Assembly (NCBI RefSeq): GCF_000378105.1
Contig: NZ_KB899247.1
Span: 1-64,000, forward strand
DNA length: 64,000 bases
Reading direction: 5' to 3'
Source of the DNA: Rubritalea marina DSM 17716
GTDB lineage: Bacteria > Verrucomicrobiota > Verrucomicrobiia > Verrucomicrobiales > Akkermansiaceae
Below the pieces are notes generated by a model, which did not search any database, had not been told where the DNA came from, and saw nothing but the letters and a program-made list of their open reading frames with translations. A program made the translations under genes and the position numbers. Below, one piece after another: positions 42,447-50,586 of the stretch. How positions within the stretch are numbered: the first letter of the stretch is position 1; the number at the start of each line of letters is the position of its first letter.

Positions 42447-43079
42447 TTATTTGCGCGGCGCGCGTTGATCAAGTACTTTATCCCACTCTGCGATGCGGGC
42501 AGCTTGTGCTTTGAAGAGAGGTGCGGTGTCGTCAAGTACCTTGATCTCCAGAATCTCACTTCCTTTGCCGTCAGTTTTCCAGCCACGGCCAGAGAGCTTG
42601 CCTGTCAGCTTTTTCACAACCACGAGACCTTTGGTGACATTGCCGAAGACCGTGTGACGACCATCGAGGTGTGCGGTGGGGCGGTGGGTGATGAAGAATT
42701 GTGAGCCATTGGTTCCTGGTCCAGCATTGGCCATAGAGAAGGTGCCTGGGTTGTTGTGTTTTAGGCTAGACACGATTTCATCGTCGAAGCGATAGCCTGG
42801 GCCACCCCTACCCGTCTCGGTGGGGTCTCCGCCTTGGGCCATGAAATTTGGAATCACTCGGTGGAAGTGGTTGCCATTGTAGTAGCCACGCTTGGCGAGG
42901 TTGAGGAAGTTTGCCACGGTGATGGGGGTCTTGGATGCATAGAGAGTTGCGTGGATTTCACCTTGGTCAGTGACCATGACAATGCGGATATCTTTGACAG
43001 GGGCTGTGTTTTTTGGTTCCGCTGAGAGAGCGCCAAGAGAGGCGCCGAGGGCGAGTAAGATAAATGTGAAGCGTTTCAT
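42447..43079 (-). CDS. Cyclophilin-type peptidyl-prolyl cis-trans isomerase, exported
   Basis: 210 residues from the ATG at 43079 (an upstream TTG is in frame two codons earlier). A signal peptide (FILLALGASLGALSAEP) sends it to the periplasm. The cyclophilin core is complete: LNLAKRGYYNGNHFHRVIP, FMAQGGDPTETGRGGPGY with the catalytic Arg in FHRV, FSMANAGPGTNGSQFFI and HLDGRHTVFGNV. It catalyses proline isomerisation during folding of exported proteins. Located upstream of plsY on the same strand with a 53-base gap, and divergent from dinB across only 46 bases. Confidence 0.95.
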   Translation of the reverse strand: MKRFTFILLALGASLGALSAEPKNTAPVKDIRIVMVTDQGEIHATLYASKTPITVANFLNLAKRGYYNGNHFHRVIPNFMAQGGDPTETGRGGPGYRFDDEIVSSLKHNNPGTFSMANAGPGTNGSQFFITHRPTAHLDGRHTVFGNVTKGLVVVKKLTGKLSGRGWKTDGKGSEILEIKVLDDTAPLFKAQAARIAEWDKVLDQRAPRK

Positions 43080-43125
43080 CGCCAATAGCCTTAGCCTAGT
43101 AGTCGCAGAGCTGCAAGAAAACAGA

Positions 43126-44181
43126 ATGAACGATTGGTTAGATAGCCGGAAGATTATCCATATTGATATGGATTGCTTCTATGCTGCAGTGGAGCAGCGC
43201 GACCATCCAGAATGGCGTGACAAGCCGATCGGCGTGGGGGGCGGGAGCCGTCGTGGCGTGCTCTGTACAGCTAGTTATGAAGCGCGAGCCTATGGGGTGC
43301 ATTCTGCGATGCCTGGCTTTATGGCGCTGCAGAAGTGTCCGCAAATCATTTTGGTCCCCTTGCGGATGGAGGTTTACCAATCTGTCTCGGCTCAAGTACG
43401 GGCAATTTTTGGTCGTTTCACCGACCTGATTGAGCCACTTTCACTGGATGAAGCCTATCTTGATGTGAGCCATTGGGAATCTGATCCGAATTCAATTGCA
43501 CGTGAGATCCGTCATCAGATCTACGAGGAGACGCGGTTGACTGCTTCGGCTGGCATTGGTCCAAACAAGTTGATTGCTAAAGTGGCGAGTGATCGAAATA
43601 AGCCAAATGGTCAGTACACGGTGACGCCTGTAGAAGTGGATGCATTCATGCGCGATCTGCCGGTGAAGGATCTCTGGGGAGTGGGGGAAAAAATGCAGCA
43701 GAAGTTTTCCCAGCAAGGAGTCAAGTGCTGCGGCGATTTACAAAAGGTTGATAAGGTGACGATGGCAAAGCGCTACGGCAAATGGGGACTCGACCTCTAC
43801 CAGCTCTGCCGTGGGATTGATGAACGGCCAGTGCGCGAACGCAGCAGCCGAAAGTCGATCAGTAAGGAAACGACATTTAGCTCTGATGCCACGGATGCTC
43901 TGGCCCTGCTACCGGAATTGCGGCGACTCGCGGAGGAAGTAGAGGTGGTGTATCGGCAGCGTTATACTGAGCGAAATATCAAATCTTTGGTGGTGAAATT
44001 GAAGTTTGCTGATTTCACCCAAACGACGGTGGAGCGCGCTGCGAGCACTATCGATTCTCATTTGCTCGATGTTCTGTTGGAAGAGGGTTTCGCGCGTGCA
44101 GGGGCGAAAGGTGTGCGCCTACTGGGAGTCGGGGTCAAGCTGGCGGACGAAGAGGAGGTTAGGCAATTAGAAATGTTTTAG
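43126..44181 (+). CDS. dinB: DNA polymerase IV (Y-family)
   Basis: 351 residues from the ATG at 43126; a longer frame runs back through the cyclophilin gene and is not used. Y-family translesion polymerase: the first catalytic Asp motif is IHIDMDCFYAAVEQRD (~11-26), steric-gate region DCFYAA, RGVLCTASYEARAYGV, the second catalytic site LSLDEAYLDV (~105-114), then SAGIGPNKLIAKVASD with the helix-hairpin-helix DLWGVGEK, and the little-finger domain (SISKETTFSSD onward). There is no clear beta-clamp motif at the C-terminus beyond RQLEMF, which may serve as one (QLxMF form). Cytoplasmic, probably SOS-induced though no operator was found by eye. Confidence 0.96.
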   Translation: MNDWLDSRKIIHIDMDCFYAAVEQRDHPEWRDKPIGVGGGSRRGVLCTASYEARAYGVHSAMPGFMALQKCPQIILVPLRMEVYQSVSAQVRAIFGRFTDLIEPLSLDEAYLDVSHWESDPNSIAREIRHQIYEETRLTASAGIGPNKLIAKVASDRNKPNGQYTVTPVEVDAFMRDLPVKDLWGVGEKMQQKFSQQGVKCCGDLQKVDKVTMAKRYGKWGLDLYQLCRGIDERPVRERSSRKSISKETTFSSDATDALALLPELRRLAEEVEVVYRQRYTERNIKSLVVKLKFADFTQTTVERAASTIDSHLLDVLLEEGFARAGAKGVRLLGVGVKLADEEEVRQLEMF

Positions 44182-44195
44182 CCACATGACAGGGC

Positions 44196-44224
44196 AAAAA
44201 AAATCCGGCCAAGGATGACCGGAT
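44196..44224 (-). terminator. Terminator after the TPR-protein gene
   Basis: The stem atccgg / ccggat with an extra inner pairing, preceded on the plus strand by eight A, so on the minus strand a T run of eight follows. It lies 30 bases after the stop of the TPR gene and 15 bases after the convergent dinB stop. Confidence 0.85.
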
Positions 44225-44253
44225 GAGAACTGTTTTAGATGCGTAGGACTGAC

Positions 44254-45084
44254 TTATTCGCCTGGTGCATCTCGATTACCGTAGTAGCTCTTCACGTAGC
44301 CAAATTCGGTGAGCGTATCTTCCCATGATGAAATTGCTTGGGGTGATGCTGAGTAGACGCGTAGTGCTTTGAGGCGTTCTTTGAGACCGCCTGATGTATC
44401 GCCCTTGGAGTACTGGATTGCAGCTTTGGCGTAGTAGGTGAATGGTGAATCGTCGCGATAATCGTACCTGTTTGAGATTTCGAGAGCGGTTTGTTTGTGA
44501 GTTTCACGGGTGGCTTCGTCGAGTGATTGGTCATTCGATAGGCCGATATGTGAGAGGAGGATCTTGAACTCAATCAAGCGACGCATGCCAATGGCATTCT
44601 CGGGAGCAAGCTCGAGGGCTTGGCTAAATTTATTCAATGATTCTTGCCACTCGGAGGAAACGAATGCGACTTCGCCGAGGTTGAAGATGACATTGATGGT
44701 TGGGCCGGTGATTGCCATCGATTGGTGGAACATTTCACGCGCGCGATCGAAGTCGCGAATTTCTACGTAGCACGCGCCACGGAGGTTAATCGCTACTGGA
44801 TCAGATGGGAAAATTTCTTGGAGTAGTCGCGTCTGTTCAAGGGCTTCGATGATGCGCTTGTTCTGAAACAAGATGTTCGCTTCCTTGCGCTTTTTCATGA
44901 ACTCGAAGCGAGTTTTTTCAGGAAGGTTACTGAAGGCGTCGATAGCTTCCTGATATGCCGGGTTGATATTTGGAGCGGTTGCCTCGGTAGCCTTTGGGGT
45001 GATTTCAGTAGTTTCTTGAGCAGAAACCAATGAGCAGAGGCCAGTGAGGGCAATGGCAGAAAATAATGGTAAACGATTCATCAT
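44254..45084 (-). CDS. Exported TPR-repeat protein, function unknown
   Basis: 276 residues with a signal peptide (SAIALTGLCSLVSAQE). TPR-like helix pairs are seen at ~80-185: LLQEIFPSDPVAINLRGACY, RDFDRAREMFHQSMAI, VIFNLGEVAFVSSEWQ, ALELAPENAIG. No enzymatic motif. It should act in the periplasm as a scaffold for other proteins. It follows nadD on the same strand by 13 bases, so the two are probably co-transcribed, though a functional link is not obvious. Two start ATGs are adjacent; the first is used. Confidence 0.85.
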   Translation of the reverse strand: MMNRLPLFSAIALTGLCSLVSAQETTEITPKATEATAPNINPAYQEAIDAFSNLPEKTRFEFMKKRKEANILFQNKRIIEALEQTRLLQEIFPSDPVAINLRGACYVEIRDFDRAREMFHQSMAITGPTINVIFNLGEVAFVSSEWQESLNKFSQALELAPENAIGMRRLIEFKILLSHIGLSNDQSLDEATRETHKQTALEISNRYDYRDDSPFTYYAKAAIQYSKGDTSGGLKERLKALRVYSASPQAISSWEDTLTEFGYVKSYYGNRDAPGE

Positions 45085-45097
45085 GTTAGTTGGGTTA

Positions 45098-45712
45098 CTA
45101 TGACCTTAGTTCATTTGATTTATCAAGAGGGGAGTGCGATGAAGTAGCAAATTTTTTGATCAATGGGAGTACTGATGGGTGAATCCATGGACTGCTCTCA
45201 TTTTTTGTGAGTGCCATACGGATTTGTGTCGCAGAGGCCTGGTGTACGATTCCATCAACTTGAAAAGATTGAGAAGAGGTACTTTTCTGTTCTCTAGAGT
45301 CACGGTTGTAGACGATGATGTGTAATAAGGACTGGATGTAATCGGCCCTTGCCCAGCGATCGAACGACTGCCATTGGTCCGTTCCCATGAGCCAAAATAG
45401 TTGGTGTTCTGGGTAGGCATTACTGAAATGTTCGGCTGTGCGCCAAGAATACGATGGAGATGGGGCGGTGAGGTCGAAGTCGCTTACCTCAGCCCAAGGG
45501 AGCTGTTGAGTGGCAGCTTGGCACATCGCGAGACGCTGGGCGTCGCTGAATTGTGTAGCCCGTTCTTTGTGGGGTGACTGGCGACAGGGGAGAAAAATCA
45601 TGCGGTCGATCCCCATGCTTTGGACGATTTTTTGAGCGACGAAGGTATGGCCTAAGTGGATCGGATCAAATGTGCCACCATAGAGACACAATTTAGGTTG
45701 CTTGGACTGCAT
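45098..45712 (-). CDS. nadD: Nicotinate-nucleotide adenylyltransferase
   Basis: 204 residues. It joins ATP and nicotinate mononucleotide to deamido-NAD. The nucleotidyltransferase motif GGTFDPIHLGH (~13-23) is complete, followed by RMIFLPCRQSPHK, the family's substrate loop, and LFWLMGTDQW and FDRWARADYI; the ISSTxIR site of other NadD is replaced by QASATQIRMAL. Cytoplasmic. First gene of a unit with the TPR protein, divergent from chrA over 43 bases. Confidence 0.95.
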   Translation of the reverse strand: MQSKQPKLCLYGGTFDPIHLGHTFVAQKIVQSMGIDRMIFLPCRQSPHKERATQFSDAQRLAMCQAATQQLPWAEVSDFDLTAPSPSYSWRTAEHFSNAYPEHQLFWLMGTDQWQSFDRWARADYIQSLLHIIVYNRDSREQKSTSSQSFQVDGIVHQASATQIRMALTKNESSPWIHPSVLPLIKKFATSSHSPLDKSNELRS

Positions 45713-45755
45713 ACTTCGACATATTGAGCTTCAATGATAAATATCTGAAGGGCTA

Positions 45756-46916
45756 ATGCAATTTATACAATGTTTTTCCGAGTCTTTGAAGTTGGGGCTG
45801 AGTTCATTTGGTGGACCTGTGGCTCACCTTGGCTACTTCCATCGCACCTATGTCGAGCAGCTTCAGTGGCTGGATGAAGAGGAATACGCAGAGATGCTGG
45901 CTCTGTGCCAATTTATCCCGGGTCCAGCAAGCAGCCAATTAGGGGCCTTGATTGGGTATCGGCGTGGAGGGTGCCTAGGTGGTGTTGCTTCCTGGCTGGG
46001 CTTCACCTTACCATCTGCCGTGTTGATGATTGCTTTGGTGATGGGATTGAGCTCGATCAACGATCGTGTTGGCTCAGGCTGGATTGATGGATTGAAGCTG
46101 GCAGCGGTGGCGATCGTGGCTTTGGCAGTGTATGACATGGCTAAGAAACTATGTGGCACGCGAGTCCATCTCTTGATCGCGCTGGTGAGTTTGACGGTGT
46201 TGTTCGTCGTGGGGCATGCCTGGGCACAGCCACTGGTTATTTTGATAGGAGCATTGATGGGGCTCATGCTCCTGCGCTCTAGTACGCCGTCTGAGCCGGC
46301 CGAAAAGACGCCTCTGCCGGTAGCTAGCTTTGTGGGGGCGGCAGCATTTGTCGTGGCAGTAGCAAGCTTACCTTTGTTGCAGTCGCAGGGAATTGTGGAT
46401 CCAGCATCGGCGGGTCTGCTTCGAGCTGGGTCCATGGTGTTTGGTGGTGGTCACGTGGTGCTGCCTTTGTTAGAACAGTCATTTGTCGGGCAGGGGCAGA
46501 TGAATCAAGAAGTCTTCCTCGCTGGCTACGGTATGGCTCAAGCGGTACCCGGACCTATGTTTACGCTAGGATCTTACTTAGGAGCAGTATGCCAAATCGG
46601 CGGCAATGCTATCGTTGGTGGGCTGCTAGGGACGCTAGCAATTTTTAGCCCAGGTATGATTTTGTTGGTGATTGGATTGCCAATGTGGAACTGGCTCAAG
46701 CAAATGCCCAAGGCCAAGGTTGCTGTGCAGGGAGCCAATGCTGCGGTAGTTGGCTTGTTGGCTGCTGCTTTACTACACCTCGGGACATCGGGAGTGGTGC
46801 AGTCGGTGGTGGATCTACTCTTTGTCGCTCTAGTAGGAAGTGCCTTGTGGAGCAAAAAGATACCTACCTGGGCAATCGTGCTGAGTTCGGCTCTGATTGG
46901 TTTGATCGTACTCTAA
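45756..46916 (+). CDS. chrA: Chromate transporter, CHR family
   Basis: 386 residues, a long-chain (two-domain) CHR transporter. The first half shows FGGPVAHLGYFHRTYVEQ and QFIPGPASSQLGALIGYRRGG; the second half repeats this as FGGGHVVLPLLEQSFVG and GMAQAVPGPMFTLGSYLG. About ten to twelve spans in the inner membrane. Members extrude chromate with sulfate-like recognition; the native role here may differ. Its stop lies one base from the stop of the convergent alpha/beta hydrolase gene. Confidence 0.93.
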   Translation: MQFIQCFSESLKLGLSSFGGPVAHLGYFHRTYVEQLQWLDEEEYAEMLALCQFIPGPASSQLGALIGYRRGGCLGGVASWLGFTLPSAVLMIALVMGLSSINDRVGSGWIDGLKLAAVAIVALAVYDMAKKLCGTRVHLLIALVSLTVLFVVGHAWAQPLVILIGALMGLMLLRSSTPSEPAEKTPLPVASFVGAAAFVVAVASLPLLQSQGIVDPASAGLLRAGSMVFGGGHVVLPLLEQSFVGQGQMNQEVFLAGYGMAQAVPGPMFTLGSYLGAVCQIGGNAIVGGLLGTLAIFSPGMILLVIGLPMWNWLKQMPKAKVAVQGANAAVVGLLAAALLHLGTSGVVQSVVDLLFVALVGSALWSKKIPTWAIVLSSALIGLIVL

Positions 46917-46917
46917 T

Positions 46918-48234
46918 TTATTCGAATAATGAGGGACGAGTCTCTTTGAGGAACGACTTGAGGCGTTGGGTGTAATCGCTTGGGAAAGTCCAGAGAGGAA
47001 CACCAGCTTGCTTTCTCACTAGGCCGCGCTTTTGTGGTGCGGCATTTTCCATCAAGGCTATGAGCAGGTCACTAGTGACCCAAGGGCTTTTACGAAGGTA
47101 ACCATGGCCGTTGCCAGCTCGTGCCGCTTCGGCGTTACTAACATCCACAATAACAATCTGCGGGTTATCTAGCAGGTATTGAACTCCCACTTTATTGAGG
47201 TCATTGAGGTCAAATGCTTGGCCAAGCCGGTTCCGGCTGGTTAGCCAGTTAGATAGTGATAGTGCTTTGTCTGAGTCACTTTGGTAGATCACGAGTTGCT
47301 TCATCAAGCGATCGGCGCCATCGAGCAGGTAGCCCCCCATGAGTCGGCGATCCACGTCACCTGCAATGATAGCCACGGTGCCCAGTTTGAGCTTTTGCTG
47401 GATTTCTTCACGCGTCTTGCCGTGTTCTTGTATGGCAAGGTCTCCTAGGGTACGTGAGACGAGTCGGCTTCCAGCGCTATAGCCGATGATGTTGATGCGT
47501 TTGGTATTGGTGGAGGATGCTAAGAAGCGGATGAGGTCGCGCAGGTTGCGCGAGGAAACGAGAGCCGTTTCGGTATCCGAAACATAGGCGAGAGCCTTTG
47601 GAGTGGAAGGCCAGGAGTAGGCAATAAAGACGCCTTCGTAGGCGAGGAAATGCCACATTTCTGCGGTTGTGAGCACCGGATTCTCGAAGGTCACCTTGTA
47701 GCCATGCACAAAGATGTTGATCGTATCGTTGTCTGAGTTCTTAAGGTGCTCGTTGATCTCATTGATATAGCGACGTGTTGCTTTATCGGCGCCGGCTCGC
47801 TCATGATCTTCAATCTGGGTGTAGCGGTTGATGCTGGAGGATAGAACGCCGTATTCGTCGGCAGCTTTCACCTTGATAGGGAACTTCTCTGAGCGTGACT
47901 TCAGCAGAGAAACGTTGCGAACTTCACTCCATGTGAGGTCGTCTTTTCCGGCCATGACGGAAGCTCGCCCGATGCGTACGTTGGTGCCCCTTTCGTTGGT
48001 ATAGAAGAAATGTTTACTATCATCAGGCTTTGCTGACATCCGGTCGGTGGCATAGAAAATCTGATAAGCGGAGGCTTTTTTGACGTGATCGCTTTCATCT
48101 GCGCTTTTGATGCCTGTCTCAGTAAAAGCTGCTGGAGCTGGCATCAGATCAAAGACAAGAGGGGCATTGCTGCCACAAGCAGACAGAAGAACAATTAAGA
48201 TGGAAGATGCTAGTTGGTACAGGCCACGTTTCAT
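46918..48234 (-). CDS. DUF900 alpha/beta hydrolase lipoprotein
   Basis: 438 residues. The N-terminus is a lipoprotein signal with lipobox LLSAC (~17-21). DUF900-type alpha/beta hydrolase: YQIFYATDRM, IFVHGYKVTFENPVL as the oxyanion strand, FIAYSWPST, and the nucleophile elbow NIIGYSAGSRLVSR (Ser ~253). A late IVIVDVSNAEAARAGNGHGY supplies the possible catalytic His (GHGY). Likely a membrane-anchored esterase or lipase in the periplasm. It is divergent from uvrB, with ~115 bases between starts. Substrate unknown. Confidence 0.88.
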   Translation of the reverse strand: MKRGLYQLASSILIVLLSACGSNAPLVFDLMPAPAAFTETGIKSADESDHVKKASAYQIFYATDRMSAKPDDSKHFFYTNERGTNVRIGRASVMAGKDDLTWSEVRNVSLLKSRSEKFPIKVKAADEYGVLSSSINRYTQIEDHERAGADKATRRYINEINEHLKNSDNDTINIFVHGYKVTFENPVLTTAEMWHFLAYEGVFIAYSWPSTPKALAYVSDTETALVSSRNLRDLIRFLASSTNTKRINIIGYSAGSRLVSRTLGDLAIQEHGKTREEIQQKLKLGTVAIIAGDVDRRLMGGYLLDGADRLMKQLVIYQSDSDKALSLSNWLTSRNRLGQAFDLNDLNKVGVQYLLDNPQIVIVDVSNAEAARAGNGHGYLRKSPWVTSDLLIALMENAAPQKRGLVRKQAGVPLWTFPSDYTQRLKSFLKETRPSLFE

Positions 48235-48351
48235 AGAACAATCAATTCATAGGTTTTATCCTAGGGGAATGTCGATGTTATTTGTGCTCTAGACTGTCGC
48301 AGGCATAGCTTGTGGTTGCTTGATCGTGGATCTGGGATTAGCCTGAATGCG

Positions 48352-50508
48352 ATGTTTGACTTAGCGAGCGATTTTTCTCCTCAAGGTGACCAAGGGCAGG
48401 CGATAGCCAAGATAGTGAAGTCGATTCGTGCTGGCAATGCACACCAATCGATCCTCGGCGTCACCGGCTCGGGTAAAACCTTCACCATGGCCAATATTAT
48501 CAAGGAGGTGAAAAAGCCGACCTTGATCATGAGCCACAACAAAACGCTCGCGGCACAGCTGTATTCAGAATTTAAAGCCTTCTTTCCTAACAATGCCGTC
48601 GAATACTTCGTAAGTTACTTCGACTATTATCAACCTGAAGCATACATCCCGGCCTCAGATACCTATATCGAGAAGGACTCCGCAGTGAATGAAGAAATCG
48701 AACGCCACCGATTGAGTACGATGGGCAGTTTGATCACACGTGAAGACGTTATTGTCATCGCCTCGGTGAGTTGTATCTATGGCTTGGGCTCGCCTGACGA
48801 TTATAAGGAGATGATGTTGCCTATTCAGGTCGGCCAAGAGATTGGCCGCGATGAATTTCTCCAACGCTTGGTAGAGTTGTTATTTGAACGCAATGACATT
48901 GCATTCCAGCGCGGGCATTTTCGGGTTCGTGGTGATGTGGTTGAAGTGCGCCCCGCCTACCTCGAAGATACTGCAATTCGGGTTGAGTTCTTTGGTGATG
49001 AAATCGACCGTATTAGTGAAATTTCTTCGAACTCAGGAAAGAAGCGTGGCGACGATATGCCAACTTACTTATTCTTTCCAGCCAAGCAATTCGTTTCATC
49101 GGCCCCGAAGATGAAGGAGGCGATCAAGGCGATTCGCAAGGAAATGAAGCAGACTGTGGATGCCTTTGAGAAAGAAGGAAAGTTAATCGAAGCTCAGAGG
49201 ATACGTATGCGTACCGAATATGATATCGAGATGATGCAAGAAATGGGCTTCTGTCAGGGGATTGAAAACTATTCACGACACATCACCGGTCGTGACCCTG
49301 GAGCCAGGCCATACACCTTGCTGGATTTCTTTCCGAAAGATTACCTGTTGTTAGTCGATGAAAGTCACGCCACGGTGCCTCAGGTTGGGGGGATGTTTGA
49401 GGGTGATAAAAGTCGTAAGACCATGTTGGTGAACCATGGGTTCCGCCTCCCGAGTGCATTGGACAACCGGCCACTTCGCTTTGAAGAATTCATGCAAATG
49501 ACGAACCAGCGAGTCTATGTGTCGGCGACTCCAGGGCCATTTGAAATGCTCAATTCTCGGCCGGAAAATAATGCGTACATCCCTTGGGTGAAAGGTGAAA
49601 TGTCTGCCAACATGGCAATCAAGCAATTGCGCAAGCAGATCTCGCCGAGTCCATCCACTCAGACGGTGGAGGAGTTTGATGTTGAGAAACGAGGTGCCAC
49701 GCTCATAACCGAACAGATCATACGACCTACAGGCTTGCTTGATCCAGTACTCAGCCTTCAACCGTTGGAAGGGCAAATCGACAAAACGATTGAGCTCTGT
49801 CATGAACGAGTGAAAAAGCATGAACGCGTACTTGTCACAACCTTGACTAAGAAAACAGCAGAAGATCTCGCTGACTATCTCGAGAAAGTAGGCTTGAAAG
49901 CCCGCTACCTGCATGCGGATATCGATGCGATTGAACGTGTTGAAATCTTGCGTGCGCTACGGGCTGCGGAATTTGATATTCTTATCGGAATTAACCTGCT
50001 CCGTGAAGGCCTTGATTTACCAGAAGTCTCTCTTGTTTGTATCTTGGATGCGGATAAGGAAGGGTTTCTGCGCAATGAAACAAGTTTGGTACAGACTGCC
50101 GGGCGTGCGGCTCGACACGTGAATGGTGAATGCGTGCTTTTCTGTGACAAGGTCACGGATTCGATCCAGCAATTGATCGATATCACTGAGTACAGAAGAA
50201 CGCTACAGATCGCGCATAATGAAGCCCATGGTATCGAACCCAAGTCCGTGGTGCGATCGGTACAGCAGAGCCTGCAGCAATACAATGCTTCTGAGGTCGC
50301 AGATTCGGGCTCAAAGGTTGCGGAGCCAGGAACTGGCTACAACATCAGAGCCGTGATTGCTGAGCTCCAAGATGAAATGCGTGAAGCAGCAGGGAAATTA
50401 GAGTTTGAGAAAGCTGCGCACCTCCGCGATCAAATTGCCCAGTTAGAAGAACAACTCAAGGGGGGAGAAGCCAAAAAGACTCAGGTCGATTACCGAGAAA
50501 TTGATTAG
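48352..50508 (+). CDS. uvrB: Excinuclease ABC subunit B
   Basis: 718 residues from the ATG at 48352; a TTG at 48310 adds 14 unrelated residues and is rejected. UvrB loads onto DNA with UvrA and verifies damage for UvrC. Visible: FSPQGDQGQAI, Walker A GVTGSGKTFT, beta-hairpin region SYFDYYQPEAYIPASDTYIE, DEAD-type VDESHATVPQVGGMF, VSATPGPFE, the helicase motifs LLREGLDLPEVSLV and QTAGRAARH, and a C-terminal UVR motif (AAGKLEFEKAAHLRDQI) that binds UvrC. Slightly longer than the E. coli protein (673), with an extra C-terminal stretch. Cytoplasmic. Confidence 0.97.
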   Translation: MFDLASDFSPQGDQGQAIAKIVKSIRAGNAHQSILGVTGSGKTFTMANIIKEVKKPTLIMSHNKTLAAQLYSEFKAFFPNNAVEYFVSYFDYYQPEAYIPASDTYIEKDSAVNEEIERHRLSTMGSLITREDVIVIASVSCIYGLGSPDDYKEMMLPIQVGQEIGRDEFLQRLVELLFERNDIAFQRGHFRVRGDVVEVRPAYLEDTAIRVEFFGDEIDRISEISSNSGKKRGDDMPTYLFFPAKQFVSSAPKMKEAIKAIRKEMKQTVDAFEKEGKLIEAQRIRMRTEYDIEMMQEMGFCQGIENYSRHITGRDPGARPYTLLDFFPKDYLLLVDESHATVPQVGGMFEGDKSRKTMLVNHGFRLPSALDNRPLRFEEFMQMTNQRVYVSATPGPFEMLNSRPENNAYIPWVKGEMSANMAIKQLRKQISPSPSTQTVEEFDVEKRGATLITEQIIRPTGLLDPVLSLQPLEGQIDKTIELCHERVKKHERVLVTTLTKKTAEDLADYLEKVGLKARYLHADIDAIERVEILRALRAAEFDILIGINLLREGLDLPEVSLVCILDADKEGFLRNETSLVQTAGRAARHVNGECVLFCDKVTDSIQQLIDITEYRRTLQIAHNEAHGIEPKSVVRSVQQSLQQYNASEVADSGSKVAEPGTGYNIRAVIAELQDEMREAAGKLEFEKAAHLRDQIAQLEEQLKGGEAKKTQVDYREID

Positions 50509-50586
50509 CCTAAGCATGCCAGCTCCACCCGTGATCATGCATCAGTGAGTGACGGCATGCATCACCCTACAGAGCCTCATGAGGGG

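Noticed and set aside
48310-48351. TTG start for uvrB
   Set aside because: UvrB starts with the FDLASDFSP...GDQ segment right after the ATG at 48352; the 14 extra residues have no family match.
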